This document shows, one piece after another, positions 42,461 to 51,876 of a stretch of 64,000 nt of DNA. The position numbers were made by a program, and so were the translations under genes. A model generated the notes under the pieces. That model saw only the letters and a program-made list of their open reading frames with translations, searched no databases and was not told the DNA's origin. Positions within the stretch are counted from its first letter, which is position 1. The number at the start of each line of letters is the position of its first letter. Source of the stretch: Brevibacillus reuszeri (GTDB taxonomy: Bacteria; Bacillota; Bacilli; Brevibacillales; Brevibacillaceae); NCBI RefSeq assembly GCF_001187725.1, contig NZ_LGIQ01000011.1, forward strand, positions 904,017 through 968,016. Reading direction: 5' to 3'.

Positions 42461-43900
42461 ATGAATTCTGCATCTCCTGCGGCCGCATCAGTCGGCTCGA
42501 TATCATTGCTCCGACCTGGCGTTCCTGCATGGGTTGCCTCAACTATCGCATGTGTTTGCGCGTTTATGGTCGTCATGGACAGTTCCATCGTAAACGTCGC
42601 GTTATCGGCGATGAGCGCCGACCTTGGACTCTCCGCCACAGGGCAACAATGGGTTGTAGACGCATACTTGTTAATGCTCGGCGGCTTCATGCTGCTCGCT
42701 TCCCGGGCAAGCGACATCTATGGGCGAAAAGTCATTTTGCAAACCGCACTGATCCTGTTCACAGGTGCGAGCCTTGTCGGTGGCCTCGCCACAAACAGTG
42801 CCATGCTCATCGCTGCACGGGCTGTTCAGGGCTTCGGAGGCTCGGTGCTGGCGACATCCACGCTGGCGGTCATCGTGTCCGCTTATCCGAAAGGTCCCAA
42901 GCAGAAACGGGCGATCTCGCTGTGGGCAGCATCTTCGTCGCTCGCTTCCGCTTTCGGCGTTATCATCGGCGGTATGTTAACCAGCTTCGCCAGTTGGCGC
43001 TGGGTTATGTTCGTCAATGTGCCCATCGGCGTTGCACTTATCATCATCGTTGCGCTCAGTCTCCAGCGCCAGCCGAAAAACGCCAAACGGGAGAAGCTGG
43101 ATATTCCCGGTGCGGCTGCGATTACTCTTTCCGTTGCAGCCTTTATCTACGGGATCACGCAGACGGTCGATCAAGGCTGGGACTCACCGGTCGTTCTCTG
43201 GACACTCGGATTATCGCTGATTCTCTTGACTGTATTCGTATGGGTAGAGCTCCGTGCGACCCAGCCGCTGATTCGACTTGAAATCTTCCGTCACCGAAAC
43301 GTGCCTGTCGGTATGATTATGGTTCTTGGACTCGGCGCGGCCTTGACGGCCAATATGTACTTTCTCTCGCTTGTTCTGCAAAACATTGAAGGCTACAGTC
43401 CATTTGAAACAGGTCTCGCGCTGTTGCCGATGGCAGGTACGTTGGCCGTCACCGCTATTGTCTCTCGCCGTCTCGAGGATGCGGGATTCCACAGGCTTCC
43501 TTTCTTCGGCGGTCTTCTGGCCGCAGCAGGATTCGTCTGGCTGAATTGGCTGCCGTTGCATCCGGATTACGTCACCTGGGTGCTGCTACCCAGCTTGCTC
43601 ATTGGCGCAGGGCTGGGACTGATGCTAATGACAGCCATTCATGCTGTGCTCGCTGGCATTCCATCCAAAGATTCAGGCATCGCAGCAGGACTGCAAAATA
43701 CTGCCCGCCAGCTCGGAGGCGCACTCGGCATAGCGGTTCTCGTAACCGTGGTTCACTCAGCAGCAGGTGGGCAGACGTCTGCTGACGGAATAGCAGGTGT
43801 CTCCCAACTGTCCGGATACCATGCTGCTTTCCTGGTCAGTGGGGCAATCAGCGGGATTTCGGCCCTGGCCTCCTTGCTGCTGCGCCGTCATGCGAACTGA
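42461..43900 (+). CDS. MFS efflux transporter, DHA2 (14-TMS) type
   Basis: A 479-residue protein starting at MNSASPAAASVGS, behind AAGAGGTG. Motifs of the EmrB/QacA group are present: MDSSIVNVALSAMSADLG, QWVVDAYLLMLGGFMLLASRASDIYGRK and RAVQGFGGSVLATSTLAVI. About 14 hydrophobic segments can be counted by eye. It should export drugs or other amphiphilic compounds with the proton gradient. Codon use is somewhat richer in G+C (CGCC, GGCG) than neighbouring genes, so it may have been acquired with the AraC gene. Confidence 0.92.
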   Translation: MNSASPAAASVGSISLLRPGVPAWVASTIACVCAFMVVMDSSIVNVALSAMSADLGLSATGQQWVVDAYLLMLGGFMLLASRASDIYGRKVILQTALILFTGASLVGGLATNSAMLIAARAVQGFGGSVLATSTLAVIVSAYPKGPKQKRAISLWAASSSLASAFGVIIGGMLTSFASWRWVMFVNVPIGVALIIIVALSLQRQPKNAKREKLDIPGAAAITLSVAAFIYGITQTVDQGWDSPVVLWTLGLSLILLTVFVWVELRATQPLIRLEIFRHRNVPVGMIMVLGLGAALTANMYFLSLVLQNIEGYSPFETGLALLPMAGTLAVTAIVSRRLEDAGFHRLPFFGGLLAAAGFVWLNWLPLHPDYVTWVLLPSLLIGAGLGLMLMTAIHAVLAGIPSKDSGIAAGLQNTARQLGGALGIAVLVTVVHSAAGGQTSADGIAGVSQLSGYHAAFLVSGAISGISALASLLLRRHAN

Positions 43901-44040
43901 AACACCTCATTTGCGCAGCAACAAGCTTCACGAAAATATGGAGTGAAGCCAAGCGAGACGTTCGGAATCGAAACACCACCGGTAATAAAGAAGGACCTCG
44001 GTTCCGATATCAGGCAGAATAGAGGTCACGACTCGCAACC

Positions 44041-44088
44041 AAAACCCAAGTGAAGCAAACACTTCAGTGGCTTCACTTGGGTTTTCTT
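44041..44088 (+). terminator. Strong inverted repeat, terminator after the MFS gene
   Basis: AAAACCCAAGTGAAGC (44041-44056) pairs perfectly with GCTTCACTTGGGTTTT (44070-44085), 140 bases after the MFS stop. The rest of the 376-base gap (43901-44276) shows no gene I can support; the bases just before 44277 should hold the promoter of the next gene. Confidence 0.7.
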
Positions 44089-44276
44089 TGTAATACAGAA
44101 ATTTCACCCAATTCTCCCCTATTTGAGGGACAAGTTGTATGAATTTATTCGTTTTTTTTGCCCTTTTTTTGCCAATACCTTTGTACACATTGTTGAATGA
44201 CTTCATTTTTTTCCTGCATTACCCTGTAATCACATTTTCATTTTTTAAAATTTTTAGATAAATACAGGGGGTCAGT

Positions 44277-45923
44277 ATGAAAAAATGGCTATTAGGTTTG
44301 TTTAGCACAGCGCTTCTCTTTAGTATTGTAACGGGATGTTCGACGACACCATCAGAGAAGGCACAGCCTGCTACAACTACTCCCCAACCGACAAAATCAA
44401 CGGACACGCCATCGACAGAACCGATGGTCTTACATTGGAGTGTCACAGGTGAGCCACCGACGATGGACCCAGGTATTGCCACAGATGCCTCCTCCATGGA
44501 CATGATCAACCTCGTATTCGAAGGGCTTACCACTGTTGATCGACAAGGGCAAATGATCAACGCCGTAGCGGACAGCTTCACCAATTCTCCTGATTTCACC
44601 CAGTTTCATTTTACAATTCGTAAGGACGCCAAATGGAGCAACGGCGATCCTGTTACCGCGCACGATTTTGAATACGCAATCAAACGCAATCTCGATCCGA
44701 AAACAGCATCCGGATACGCGTACCAGTTGTTTTACATCAAAGGCGGCGAGGAGTTTTTCAACGGGACGGGAAAAGCAGAGGATGTCGCTGTCAAAGCAAC
44801 GGATGACTACACGCTCGATTTTACTTTGCGCTCCCCTACACCATGGTTCCGCGAGCTGACATCCTTCACTACCTACTACCCTCTCCATAAAAAATCAGTG
44901 GACGGCAATCCAAAATGGGCTGGAGAAGCTGCGTCAATCGTTGGGAACGGTCCCTTCCTGATCGACAGCTGGGAGCATAAAGCCAAGCTGGCCTTTAGCA
45001 AAAGCCCAACGTACTGGGACAAAGCAAACGTCAAGCTGGACAAAATCGAGATTGCCGTAATTGAAGATAACAATACTGCCCTGTCTATGTTTGAAAACGG
45101 TGATCTGGACTGGGGAGGCTACCCTTCCTTTGGCTTGTCTCCTGATGCGATTGGGCAAATCAAGGATGAAGGCAAGCTGGTCGTCGCCGATAACCCGGGA
45201 ACCAAGGCTGTCATCTTCAATACACAGAAACCGCCGTTTACCAATAAAAAGATTCGTCAGGCATTCTCCTATTCCATTGATCGCAAACTGCTGATCGACA
45301 ATATCCTGCAAACAGGAGTGCCTGCCGCATACGGATGGGTTCCTACCTCCATGGGATTAAACCCGGACGGATACTTCAAGGAAGACATGGAAAAAGCGAA
45401 GCAGCTTTTAGCAGAAGGAATGGCGGAGCTGGGTTTAAAAGAGTTTCCGAAGGTCACCTACTACTATGACACTGGCGAAACCGACAAAAAAATCGCCCAA
45501 GCACTCCAGGACGAATGGAAAAAAACATTAGGGATTACTATCGATATTCGCACGTCCGAGTGGAAAGTATTTAATACAGATGTTCAGAGCGGAAAATATG
45601 ACTTCGGCATTTGGCTGTGGGGAGCTGACTTTAACGATCCGATCAACTTCCTGGAGATGTACAAGGACAAGGATGGCGGCAACAACGTAATTCGCTTTGA
45701 CAACAAAGAATATCGCGATCTTTTGAATAAAAGCTACTATGAAACCGATCCTGCCAAACGCAAACAGCTGATGTTTGATGCAGAGAAAATTTTGATGGAA
45801 GAAATGCCACTGGCTCCTCTGCACTTCCGCGGAAATGCGTACGTGAAAAATGATAAGGTGAAGGACTTCGTCATTTTCCCACTGGGCGGATCATACTTCA
45901 AATACGCGTATATCGAGAAATAA
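44277..45923 (+). CDS. Orphan peptide ABC substrate-binding lipoprotein (OppA/DppE family)
   Basis: A 548-residue protein with ATG behind GGGGGTC. The signal peptide ends in the lipobox VTGCST. A Thr/Pro linker follows, then the OppA fold: EPPTMDPGIATDASS, FTIRKDAKWSNGDPVTAHDFEYAIKR, a GNGPFLIDSWEHKAK stretch and the C-terminal LMFDAEKILMEEMPLAPLHFR. It binds oligopeptides for import. No permease or ATPase gene is near in this orientation, so it must use a transporter encoded elsewhere. It is flanked by terminators, and so is a single-gene unit. Confidence 0.92.
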   Translation: MKKWLLGLFSTALLFSIVTGCSTTPSEKAQPATTTPQPTKSTDTPSTEPMVLHWSVTGEPPTMDPGIATDASSMDMINLVFEGLTTVDRQGQMINAVADSFTNSPDFTQFHFTIRKDAKWSNGDPVTAHDFEYAIKRNLDPKTASGYAYQLFYIKGGEEFFNGTGKAEDVAVKATDDYTLDFTLRSPTPWFRELTSFTTYYPLHKKSVDGNPKWAGEAASIVGNGPFLIDSWEHKAKLAFSKSPTYWDKANVKLDKIEIAVIEDNNTALSMFENGDLDWGGYPSFGLSPDAIGQIKDEGKLVVADNPGTKAVIFNTQKPPFTNKKIRQAFSYSIDRKLLIDNILQTGVPAAYGWVPTSMGLNPDGYFKEDMEKAKQLLAEGMAELGLKEFPKVTYYYDTGETDKKIAQALQDEWKKTLGITIDIRTSEWKVFNTDVQSGKYDFGIWLWGADFNDPINFLEMYKDKDGGNNVIRFDNKEYRDLLNKSYYETDPAKRKQLMFDAEKILMEEMPLAPLHFRGNAYVKNDKVKDFVIFPLGGSYFKYAYIEK

Positions 45924-45943
45924 GCAGCTTTACATTGTTAGCG

Positions 45944-45990
45944 TAAAAAAAGCGGGCATCCCCTTCCATGTGGGGAGGCCCGCTTCGCTT
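45944..45990. terminator. Bidirectional terminator
   Basis: AAAAAAAGCGGGC, CCCC/GGGG pairing and GCCCGCTTCGCTT lie between the convergent OppA gene and the ureA stub. Confidence 0.8.
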
Positions 45991-46008
45991 GTTTGAAGTC
46001 TTTTCTGA

Positions 46009-46262
46009 TCAATATTTTCGCAACGAAACATGCTCCAGATCAAACCACTGCTTGCGTACAAAACGAGTGCACTGTTCAAACAGCTGCTCGATTTCCTGGG
46101 TGGACGAGGCGAGCATGCGCGGGCACCCTCCATGATTTCATACGAGATCAACGCCACCGCTTCCGGATAATTGAGCTTCAAGCCCCGCTCCTTGCGACGT
46201 CTGGCCAAATCTGCTGCGACGACCATCAAGAGCTTTTCCTGTTCACGATACGTCAGTTTCAT
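46009..46262 (-). pseudogene. ureA: 5' stub of urease gamma (ureA) joined to foreign sequence
   Basis: The ATG follows AGGTGAAATGAG and the first 48 residues are plain urease gamma ([20 protein letters not shown], then [19 protein letters not shown]). After that the similarity ends abruptly, where intact UreA continues with DGKTVAEL for some 50 residues. In another frame the sequence that follows has a 35-codon open stretch from an ATG at 46116 to a TGA at 46009 ([16 protein letters not shown]), which may be the 3' end of an unrelated gene. A deletion from ureA into a second gene explains this. No ureB or ureC is present. Confidence 0.8.
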
Positions 46263-46411
46263 CTCATTTCACCTTAGCTTTCTATGTTGATTGTTTGAGC
46301 ATTTTTTATGAATACGCACAACAAAGAGACAAACCATGAGTTTGCTTGCTTTCGTTTGGCATTAAGAAAACCACTATCGCAGCCCTCTCTATCACACGCT
46401 TTCATCCTCGT

Positions 46412-47026
46412 TTATGTTTTTTCATGCGTTATCGTTAAATCAACAACTCTTGTGCACAGCCGATGAATCAGGTGCTTCTCATGGCTAATCACAAGCACAC
46501 CCATGTTCTCTTTGCGGGCAACCTCTAGCACAACCTGCCAGATTTGCGCTTGTGTAATCGCATCGAGCATAGCTGTCATTTCATCTGCGAGTAAAAATCG
46601 TGTCCCCCGTCCAAGAGCACGTGCCACGCAAAAACGTTGCAACTCGCCACCTGAAAGCTCATTGGGGAAACGCTCTAGCCACTCCTTTTGCACACCAAGC
46701 CGCTCAAGCAAGGACGCATCCAGATCACCAGCTTCTGCAAGCGTACGACTCATCCTCCAGCGAGGATTTACCGCCTTTTCTGGATGCTGAAAGACGAGCT
46801 GTACCGGGTGAAAACCGGATGCTGGAAGCGGTGCTCCATCCAAAAGCACCTGCCCTTCATGCGGCTGCTCATAGCCAGCAAGAATCCGGCTGAGCGTCGA
46901 TTTTCCGAATCCGCTTGGGCCAACCAGTCCTACAATCTCACCGGATTGAATCGAAATGTCCACCCCGCGCAGTACCGGGCGGTCACGCTCATAACGAAAC
47001 CCGATCTGTTTTGCTTCAAGTAGCAT
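46412..47026 (-). CDS. nikE: ABC transporter ATPase, nickel/peptide type (NikE/CntF-like)
   Basis: A 204-residue protein with ATG behind GAGGTG, overlapping the NikD-like stop by 11 bases. Walker A is GPSGFGKSTLSR, the signature LSGGELQRFCVARAL and Walker B FLLADEMTAMLD, with the switch VISHEKHL. It is short for an Opp/Dpp ATPase (about 260-320) and lacks the C-terminal oligopeptide domain, as in NikE-like proteins. It is the last gene of the importer operon. Confidence 0.85.
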   Translation of the reverse strand: MLLEAKQIGFRYERDRPVLRGVDISIQSGEIVGLVGPSGFGKSTLSRILAGYEQPHEGQVLLDGAPLPASGFHPVQLVFQHPEKAVNPRWRMSRTLAEAGDLDASLLERLGVQKEWLERFPNELSGGELQRFCVARALGRGTRFLLADEMTAMLDAITQAQIWQVVLEVARKENMGVLVISHEKHLIHRLCTRVVDLTITHEKT

Positions 47027-47960
47027 GAATACACCTCACCATCCCTTCTCGCACGGCCCGCATATCGGGTTTTTGCATGGAACAATCCGACGTTGCCAGC
47101 TTGCAACGAGGCTGGAATACACAACCGACAGGCAGCTCATGCGGAAGCGGCTGAAAGCCTGGTATCGGTTCAAAGCCATTTTGCGGGAGCGCCCGCCAGA
47201 GTGCTTTCGTGTATGGATGACGAAGCGCTTCACCCTCGCCAGCAAAGTCCTGGACGGGTGCAATCTCAACGGTTGAGCCTGCATAAAATACGGCAATCCG
47301 ATCCGCGATTTCAAGCGCTGTTTCGATATCGTGCGTAATCAGCATGACACCGCACCCCTGGTCTGCCAAATCGCGAAAGTAATCAAGCGTCTCTGCAACA
47401 GCAGCAGCATCCAGCCCTGGCGTTGGCTCGTCCGCGATCACAAGTCTTGCCCCGCTGACCAAAGCAGTCGAGACAAGTACACGCCTCGCCATACCCCCGG
47501 AGAGCTGAAAGGGATAAAGCTGATCGACTTCACGTCCGAGATTGTATCGCTCGAAAACTTCCCTCTGCCTTTGTATGGCATCCCCACTGCGGACAGACTT
47601 GCGAACCTGCTTGCCCACACGCATTAACGGGTCCAGGTAATTGACTGATTGCGGGATGAGCGCGATCTCTTTGCCACGCAGTTCAGCTTGCCGCCTGGAG
47701 TTGAGTGGCTGACCGTCATAAGAGATTGCGCCTGAAACCTTGGCATTGCCCGGTAAAATCCCTAGTACAGCATGTGCCAGCAAGCTTTTTCCCGATCCGC
47801 TCGATCCGACGACAGCAACGATTTCCCCCGGATAGATCGCGACACTCAAATTGTTGATGACCTGCAAGGTGCTTTGTCGAAGACCACTCGTATACTGGAC
47901 AAACGAGACGCAGAGGTCTTGAACCTCAAGAAGTGGTGTCGCCCCTGATTGTGTAGACAA
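47016..47960 (-). CDS. nikD: ABC transporter ATPase, nickel/peptide type (NikD/DppD-like)
   Basis: A 314-residue protein that starts with TTG, eight bases after AGGAGG. Walker A is GSSGSGKSLLAH, the signature LSGGMARRVLVSTAL and Walker B LVIADEPTPGLD, then LITHDIETALE. The C-terminal oligopeptide-ATPase extension holds a CxxR-type cluster (GCVFQPRCKLATSDC). It energises import together with the NikE-like partner. It follows the permease gene after 38 bases. Confidence 0.87.
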   Translation of the reverse strand: MSTQSGATPLLEVQDLCVSFVQYTSGLRQSTLQVINNLSVAIYPGEIVAVVGSSGSGKSLLAHAVLGILPGNAKVSGAISYDGQPLNSRRQAELRGKEIALIPQSVNYLDPLMRVGKQVRKSVRSGDAIQRQREVFERYNLGREVDQLYPFQLSGGMARRVLVSTALVSGARLVIADEPTPGLDAAAVAETLDYFRDLADQGCGVMLITHDIETALEIADRIAVFYAGSTVEIAPVQDFAGEGEALRHPYTKALWRALPQNGFEPIPGFQPLPHELPVGCVFQPRCKLATSDCSMQKPDMRAVREGMVRCIHAT

Positions 47961-47998
47961 TTGTCCTTCCTCCTCTCACGCTGCTCGCGCATTTTCCC

Positions 47999-48814
47999 TT
48001 ATTGGTGCGCACTATGCGGGTCGGTCAGCTTCCGCAGGTTTTCTCCTAAAATATCAAATGCCCGTACAATCATGAGCAGAGAAATTCCCGGAAAAAACGC
48101 CAGCCACCACATACCAGAAGTCAAGTAGCGCATGGATTCAGAAAGAATTATGCCAATAGCAGGCTGATGCGGCGACAGTCCCAAGCCGAGAAAGCTGATC
48201 GAGGCTTCATGCAAAATCGCATGCGGAAAAAGCAGGACAAACCCCACCAGTAGCTGTGGAAGCATATGCGGTAAAATATGTCGGCTAGCAATCCACCATT
48301 GCGATTTTCCGAGCTTGCGCGAGATGAGAACGTATTCGGCTGTGCGCAGCTGCATGACCTCTGCCCGAATGACACGTGCCAAGCTAGGCCAATGCGTGAG
48401 CGCAATTCCGACTACGACCCCTTTTAGTCCACCCCCGAGTGTAAATGAAATCAGGATGAGAGCGACAAGATGGGGCACTCCGAGCAGTAAATCAATCAGC
48501 CACGTGATTGCGCTGTCGACCATTTTCCCCATCGTAGCTGCCAGCATACCCAGTACGAGAGCAATTACCGCACTTGCTGTTGCTGCGATGACGCCCACCC
48601 CGATACTGACAGTCAAGCCTTTTAATGTTCTCGCCAGCATGTCCCGTCCGAGCCAATCCGTTCCAAATGGGTGCTCCAGCGAAGGGGGTGCATTTCTGAT
48701 CTCAAAGTTGGTAGCAATTCGTTCCTCGCCAATCAAAAGGGCTCCAGCGACTACTGCTATCAGCAACAAGGCCGCACATAGAGTCGTCATCAACGTTTTC
48801 TGTCTGCGATTCAT
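47999..48814 (-). CDS. nikC: ABC transporter permease, nickel/peptide type (NikC/DppC-like)
   Basis: A 271-residue membrane protein whose ATG overlaps the NikB-like stop (ATGA). A start segment (TLCAALLLIAVVAGALL) is followed by HPFGTDWLGRDMLARTLKG, the standard DppC/NikC motif. The EAA loop LRTAEYVLISRKLGKSQWWIASRHILPH is split here by family position, and SISFLGLGLSPHQPAIG follows. It forms half of the membrane channel. Confidence 0.9.
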   Translation of the reverse strand: MNRRQKTLMTTLCAALLLIAVVAGALLIGEERIATNFEIRNAPPSLEHPFGTDWLGRDMLARTLKGLTVSIGVGVIAATASAVIALVLGMLAATMGKMVDSAITWLIDLLLGVPHLVALILISFTLGGGLKGVVVGIALTHWPSLARVIRAEVMQLRTAEYVLISRKLGKSQWWIASRHILPHMLPQLLVGFVLLFPHAILHEASISFLGLGLSPHQPAIGIILSESMRYLTSGMWWLAFFPGISLLMIVRAFDILGENLRKLTDPHSAHQ

Positions 48815-49788
48815 GCCGACTCCCCCTTTCGAATCCTCGGGTCAACCAAGCGGTAAATCAGATCCGCCACCAGATTCCCTACAAATACAAAGAGGGCGCT
48901 GCAAATGACAATTCCGAGCAAGAGCGGCAAATCACTGCGCAAACCTGCCTGCACTGTGGCTTGTCCCAACCCTGGATACGAGAAAACCTGCTCGGCTAAA
49001 ACCGTTCCCCCTATCAGCTCGCTAAAGGAGGCAAATTGAATCGTAATAGCAGGTAAAGCCACATTGCGCAGGCCATGTCGCCAAAAAAGCAGAAAACCTT
49101 TTTCTCCCCTCGCTCTGGCAAATAAAACGTAGTCACTCGCCAGTATATCTATGAGCTTTTGTCTAGTATGCAATGCCACATTGGCTACGCCAAGTATGCT
49201 CAGCGTAAGAGCTGGCAGTACGAGATGATAGAGTCGGTCTGCAAGCGTCACGTTTTCTGCCAGCACCCCTGCCGGAACTCCAAGTCCGACTGGAAACCAG
49301 CCTAACCATACGGCAAAAACAATGACCATCAGCATTCCCAGCCAAAATGTCGGCGTAGACGCGAGCGTAAAGCAATACCATTTAATCAAGCGATCCACCC
49401 ATGTGCCCTGCTTCATACCCGCGATCGCACCGAGGACGAACCCCAGGATTCCGGAAAACAGCCAAGCCATACTCATCAAAGCAAGCGAAGCCATAAACCG
49501 TTCCCCGATCACATCTGCTACTGGTCGTCGAAATAACATCGACGTACCCATATCTCCTTGTACCAATGCAGACCCCCAGTGAAGAAATCTCTCCACCGGG
49601 GGCTTGTCTAGACCCCAATACTCCGCAATCGCTTCTCTTTGTTCTGGGCTTACTCTCGTCATATCAGCACCGACATACGCTTGTATCGGATCGAGTGGAG
49701 AGTAGCTCACGAGCCAAAAGGAGAGAACACATAGGGCGATGAGCAGCGTAGTAAAACGAAGCAGCTTTTTACCTAGAAACGTAATCAT
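48811..49788 (-). CDS. nikB: ABC transporter permease, nickel/peptide type (NikB/DppB-like)
   Basis: A 325-residue membrane protein with ATG behind AGGAGCCAGGGGC. It has the DppB/NikB start (LLRFTTLLIALCVLSFWLVSYSPLDP), then YWGLDKPPVERFLHWGSALVQGDMGTSM-like spacing, a VIVFAVWLGWFPVG segment, and the EAA loop DYVLFARARGEKGFLLFWRHGLRNV in parts. It pairs with the NikC-like permease. It follows the binding-protein gene after 24 bases. Confidence 0.9.
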   Translation of the reverse strand: MITFLGKKLLRFTTLLIALCVLSFWLVSYSPLDPIQAYVGADMTRVSPEQREAIAEYWGLDKPPVERFLHWGSALVQGDMGTSMLFRRPVADVIGERFMASLALMSMAWLFSGILGFVLGAIAGMKQGTWVDRLIKWYCFTLASTPTFWLGMLMVIVFAVWLGWFPVGLGVPAGVLAENVTLADRLYHLVLPALTLSILGVANVALHTRQKLIDILASDYVLFARARGEKGFLLFWRHGLRNVALPAITIQFASFSELIGGTVLAEQVFSYPGLGQATVQAGLRSDLPLLLGIVICSALFVFVGNLVADLIYRLVDPRIRKGESA

Positions 49789-49812
49789 GCCCCTGGCTCC
49801 TTCATTTGATCG

Positions 49813-51435
49813 CTAATTCTTCCAATGCCATTCAACGATATTGTCTGTAATCGGCCAGCCGTGTCCGTGAGGCTGGATTTTTGGTTGTCCGATTTCCAGC
49901 CCGTCGCGCACCAAATACAAATGCTGACGGTTTACGAGCCAAGCCCAAGGCGCATCTCCCTTGGCACTAAAACCTGTGGTTCCATCCCACTGCGCTTTTT
50001 TCCAATAGCCAAGTGCTTCTTCCTCGCTCGTTGCTTGCAGAGCCTTTTCCATATATTCATCCACGACAGGATTCGAATAAAAGCTGGTATTATACCAACC
50101 GAGTCCTGCCGTCTTGCTGCTGTACAGATTGTACATTTCCAATGGATCATAACTGCCCCAGCCAAACAGGACGGCATTCGAATGCATCATTTTCGCAATA
50201 TCATCCCAGCTCTTGCCTTCAACTTTTACATGGATCCCTAGTGGCCGGATCATGTCTGACACAGCGATGGCAAGTGATTGACGTGAAGCATCATCCGCCT
50301 GGTAGATCAGCGTAAATTGAGCCTTCAGCGAGCCCTTTTCCCGTATTCCATCTCCATTGACATCTTCCCATCCCGCATCTGACAGTATTTGCTTCGCTTG
50401 CTTTAGATCACCGTCTTGCACTACGGTTTCTGGATTGTACCAAGGCATACCGTCTGCTACTGAATAAGCAGGCGTACCAAACCCTTCGAATATTCCGTCA
50501 ACCAGCTTTTTTCGATCAATGGCGATATTAATCGCTTTGCGAATGGCGATATCTGCTGTGACATCGTTGCCGATAGGAATACCATCCTTCGTTTTCTCAC
50601 CCGCTTTTACGAATGGGAACAGAATGCCACGGTTGTCAACGCTATTGGCAATGACCAGATGCATCCCCGGGATTTGCTGCTTCGCTACATTCGGCAGAAC
50701 AAAAGCCATGTCGACCTCCCCTGCTTTTGCAGCGGCGTATGCAGCATCCTCCTGCAAGAAGAGAAAGGTCAGCTTTTTAAATGCGGATTTCGGTCCGTAG
50801 TACTCTGAATTCGCCTCAACAATCATCTGCTGACCAACATCCCATTGTACGAGCTTGAATGGACCTGATCCGATCGGATTTTTGCTATAGTCTGCGCCAT
50901 GAGCATGCTTTGGCACAATACCTGTAGAGACTAAAATGCTAACAAAGGTTGATTGCGGATGGTTCAGCGTAAACTTGACGGTATAATCATCAAGCGCTTC
51001 AACGCTCTTCATCACTGTTACATCGAGAACCGACCCGCTCTTGGCGGCCGTTTCATACGTATAAACAACATCCTCGGCAGTCAGCGGATGACCATCTGAG
51101 AACTTCACATCATCGCGAAGGTGTACAGTCCAGGTCAATCCATCCTGGCTTACCTCGTAGCCTGTAGCGAGGTCATTGACGATTTTCAACTCTTTATCGC
51201 GTTTTAAGATCGTGCTCTGAAACAACGGAGAACCGTAACGTCCCCAACCTGTCGTCGGGTCCAGCCCCTCTTCCGGCTCATAACCGATTGCCAGGATCAA
51301 CTCGTTCTTCTTTTTGCTTGTATCCGCACTTGCATTCATCAGTTGTTCTTTTTTCGCAGCTCCACAGCCAGTGACCAGCAGCATAATAAGGATCAGCGCC
51401 CACACGATTGGCTGTTTCAAGCTCTTTTTAAACAT
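49813..51435 (-). CDS. nikA: ABC transporter binding lipoprotein, nickel/metallophore type (NikA/CntA-like)
   Basis: A 540-residue protein starting at MFKKSLKQPIVWA, behind GGGAGA, with lipobox LVTGCG. The OppA-type fold is plain (EPEEGLDPTTGWGRYGSPLFQST, DVKFSDGHPLTAEDVVYTYE, NPIGSGPFKLVQWDVGQ). The tryptophan/histidine-rich C-terminus (LEIGQPKIQPHGHGWPITDN, then VEWHW) resembles NikA/CntA-like nickel or metallophore binders rather than oligopeptide binders. With the ureA stub at the other end of the operon, nickel for urease is the natural reading. The exact metal form is not shown by the sequence. Confidence 0.8.
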   Translation of the reverse strand: MFKKSLKQPIVWALILIMLLVTGCGAAKKEQLMNASADTSKKKNELILAIGYEPEEGLDPTTGWGRYGSPLFQSTILKRDKELKIVNDLATGYEVSQDGLTWTVHLRDDVKFSDGHPLTAEDVVYTYETAAKSGSVLDVTVMKSVEALDDYTVKFTLNHPQSTFVSILVSTGIVPKHAHGADYSKNPIGSGPFKLVQWDVGQQMIVEANSEYYGPKSAFKKLTFLFLQEDAAYAAAKAGEVDMAFVLPNVAKQQIPGMHLVIANSVDNRGILFPFVKAGEKTKDGIPIGNDVTADIAIRKAINIAIDRKKLVDGIFEGFGTPAYSVADGMPWYNPETVVQDGDLKQAKQILSDAGWEDVNGDGIREKGSLKAQFTLIYQADDASRQSLAIAVSDMIRPLGIHVKVEGKSWDDIAKMMHSNAVLFGWGSYDPLEMYNLYSSKTAGLGWYNTSFYSNPVVDEYMEKALQATSEEEALGYWKKAQWDGTTGFSAKGDAPWAWLVNRQHLYLVRDGLEIGQPKIQPHGHGWPITDNIVEWHWKN

Positions 51436-51818
51436 AGTACCGAATCTCCCATCCACAAAAATTGTACGGAAGCGTCATATATGGCGCCAGCGCATAACGA
51501 ATAAGCCAGCTTCTTCTGCTTTTGTCCAAGCGAAGAAATTCTCACCTCATATCTCTTTATCGATCTTTTTCATACAAAAGAGCGCTTGCAAAAACGGTTT
51601 ACTTCTTTTCTAGACGGATATGGTTGTACCGGGGGGAACAACAACCATGCATGGCGATCGCCATAAGAACGGGAGGGCGGGTTTGAGAACCAACTAGCCT
51701 ACTATAATACATGTTGGTAGAACAGTATAGTTAAATAATACCTGAATAATAGAAAGGAAGTCTCGCTTTCACATGCTTTCATAAGCAAGGTCCGTCTATG
51801 ATGGATTTTCTCCATTAC
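51436..51818. other. Intergenic region upstream of the nickel-type operon
   Basis: A gap of about 440 bases with no gene that I can support. It holds the perfect palindrome ATGGCGATCGCCAT (51651-51664), the overlapping palindrome CCATGCATGG (51645-51654), and an inverted repeat TGGTTGT/ACAACCA around a G-rich loop (51621-51647). Any of these could be a metal-regulator site or leader structure; I could not match them to a known operator or riboswitch. Confidence 0.4.
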
Positions 51819-51847
51819 AAAAAACCCTCATCTTTTTGAGATGAGAG
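51818..51847 (-). terminator. Terminator of the vanY-vanT-like-vanR-like operon
   Basis: On the minus strand CTCATCT, loop CAAA, AGATGAG is followed by GG and six T, 30 bases after the regulator stop. Confidence 0.8.
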
Positions 51848-51876
51848 CTTGATAGATACCGAAAGCTCCGAATTAT

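Noticed and set aside
42328-42717. Longer AraC regulator (397 residues)
   Set aside because: The extra 130 residues overlap the divergent MFS start and its ribosome site and look like antisense sequence; AGAGG supports the start at 42327.
43928-44206. Open frame of 92 codons on the minus strand after the MFS gene
   Set aside because: It crosses the perfect terminator stem at 44041-44085, has no ribosome site and resembles no family.
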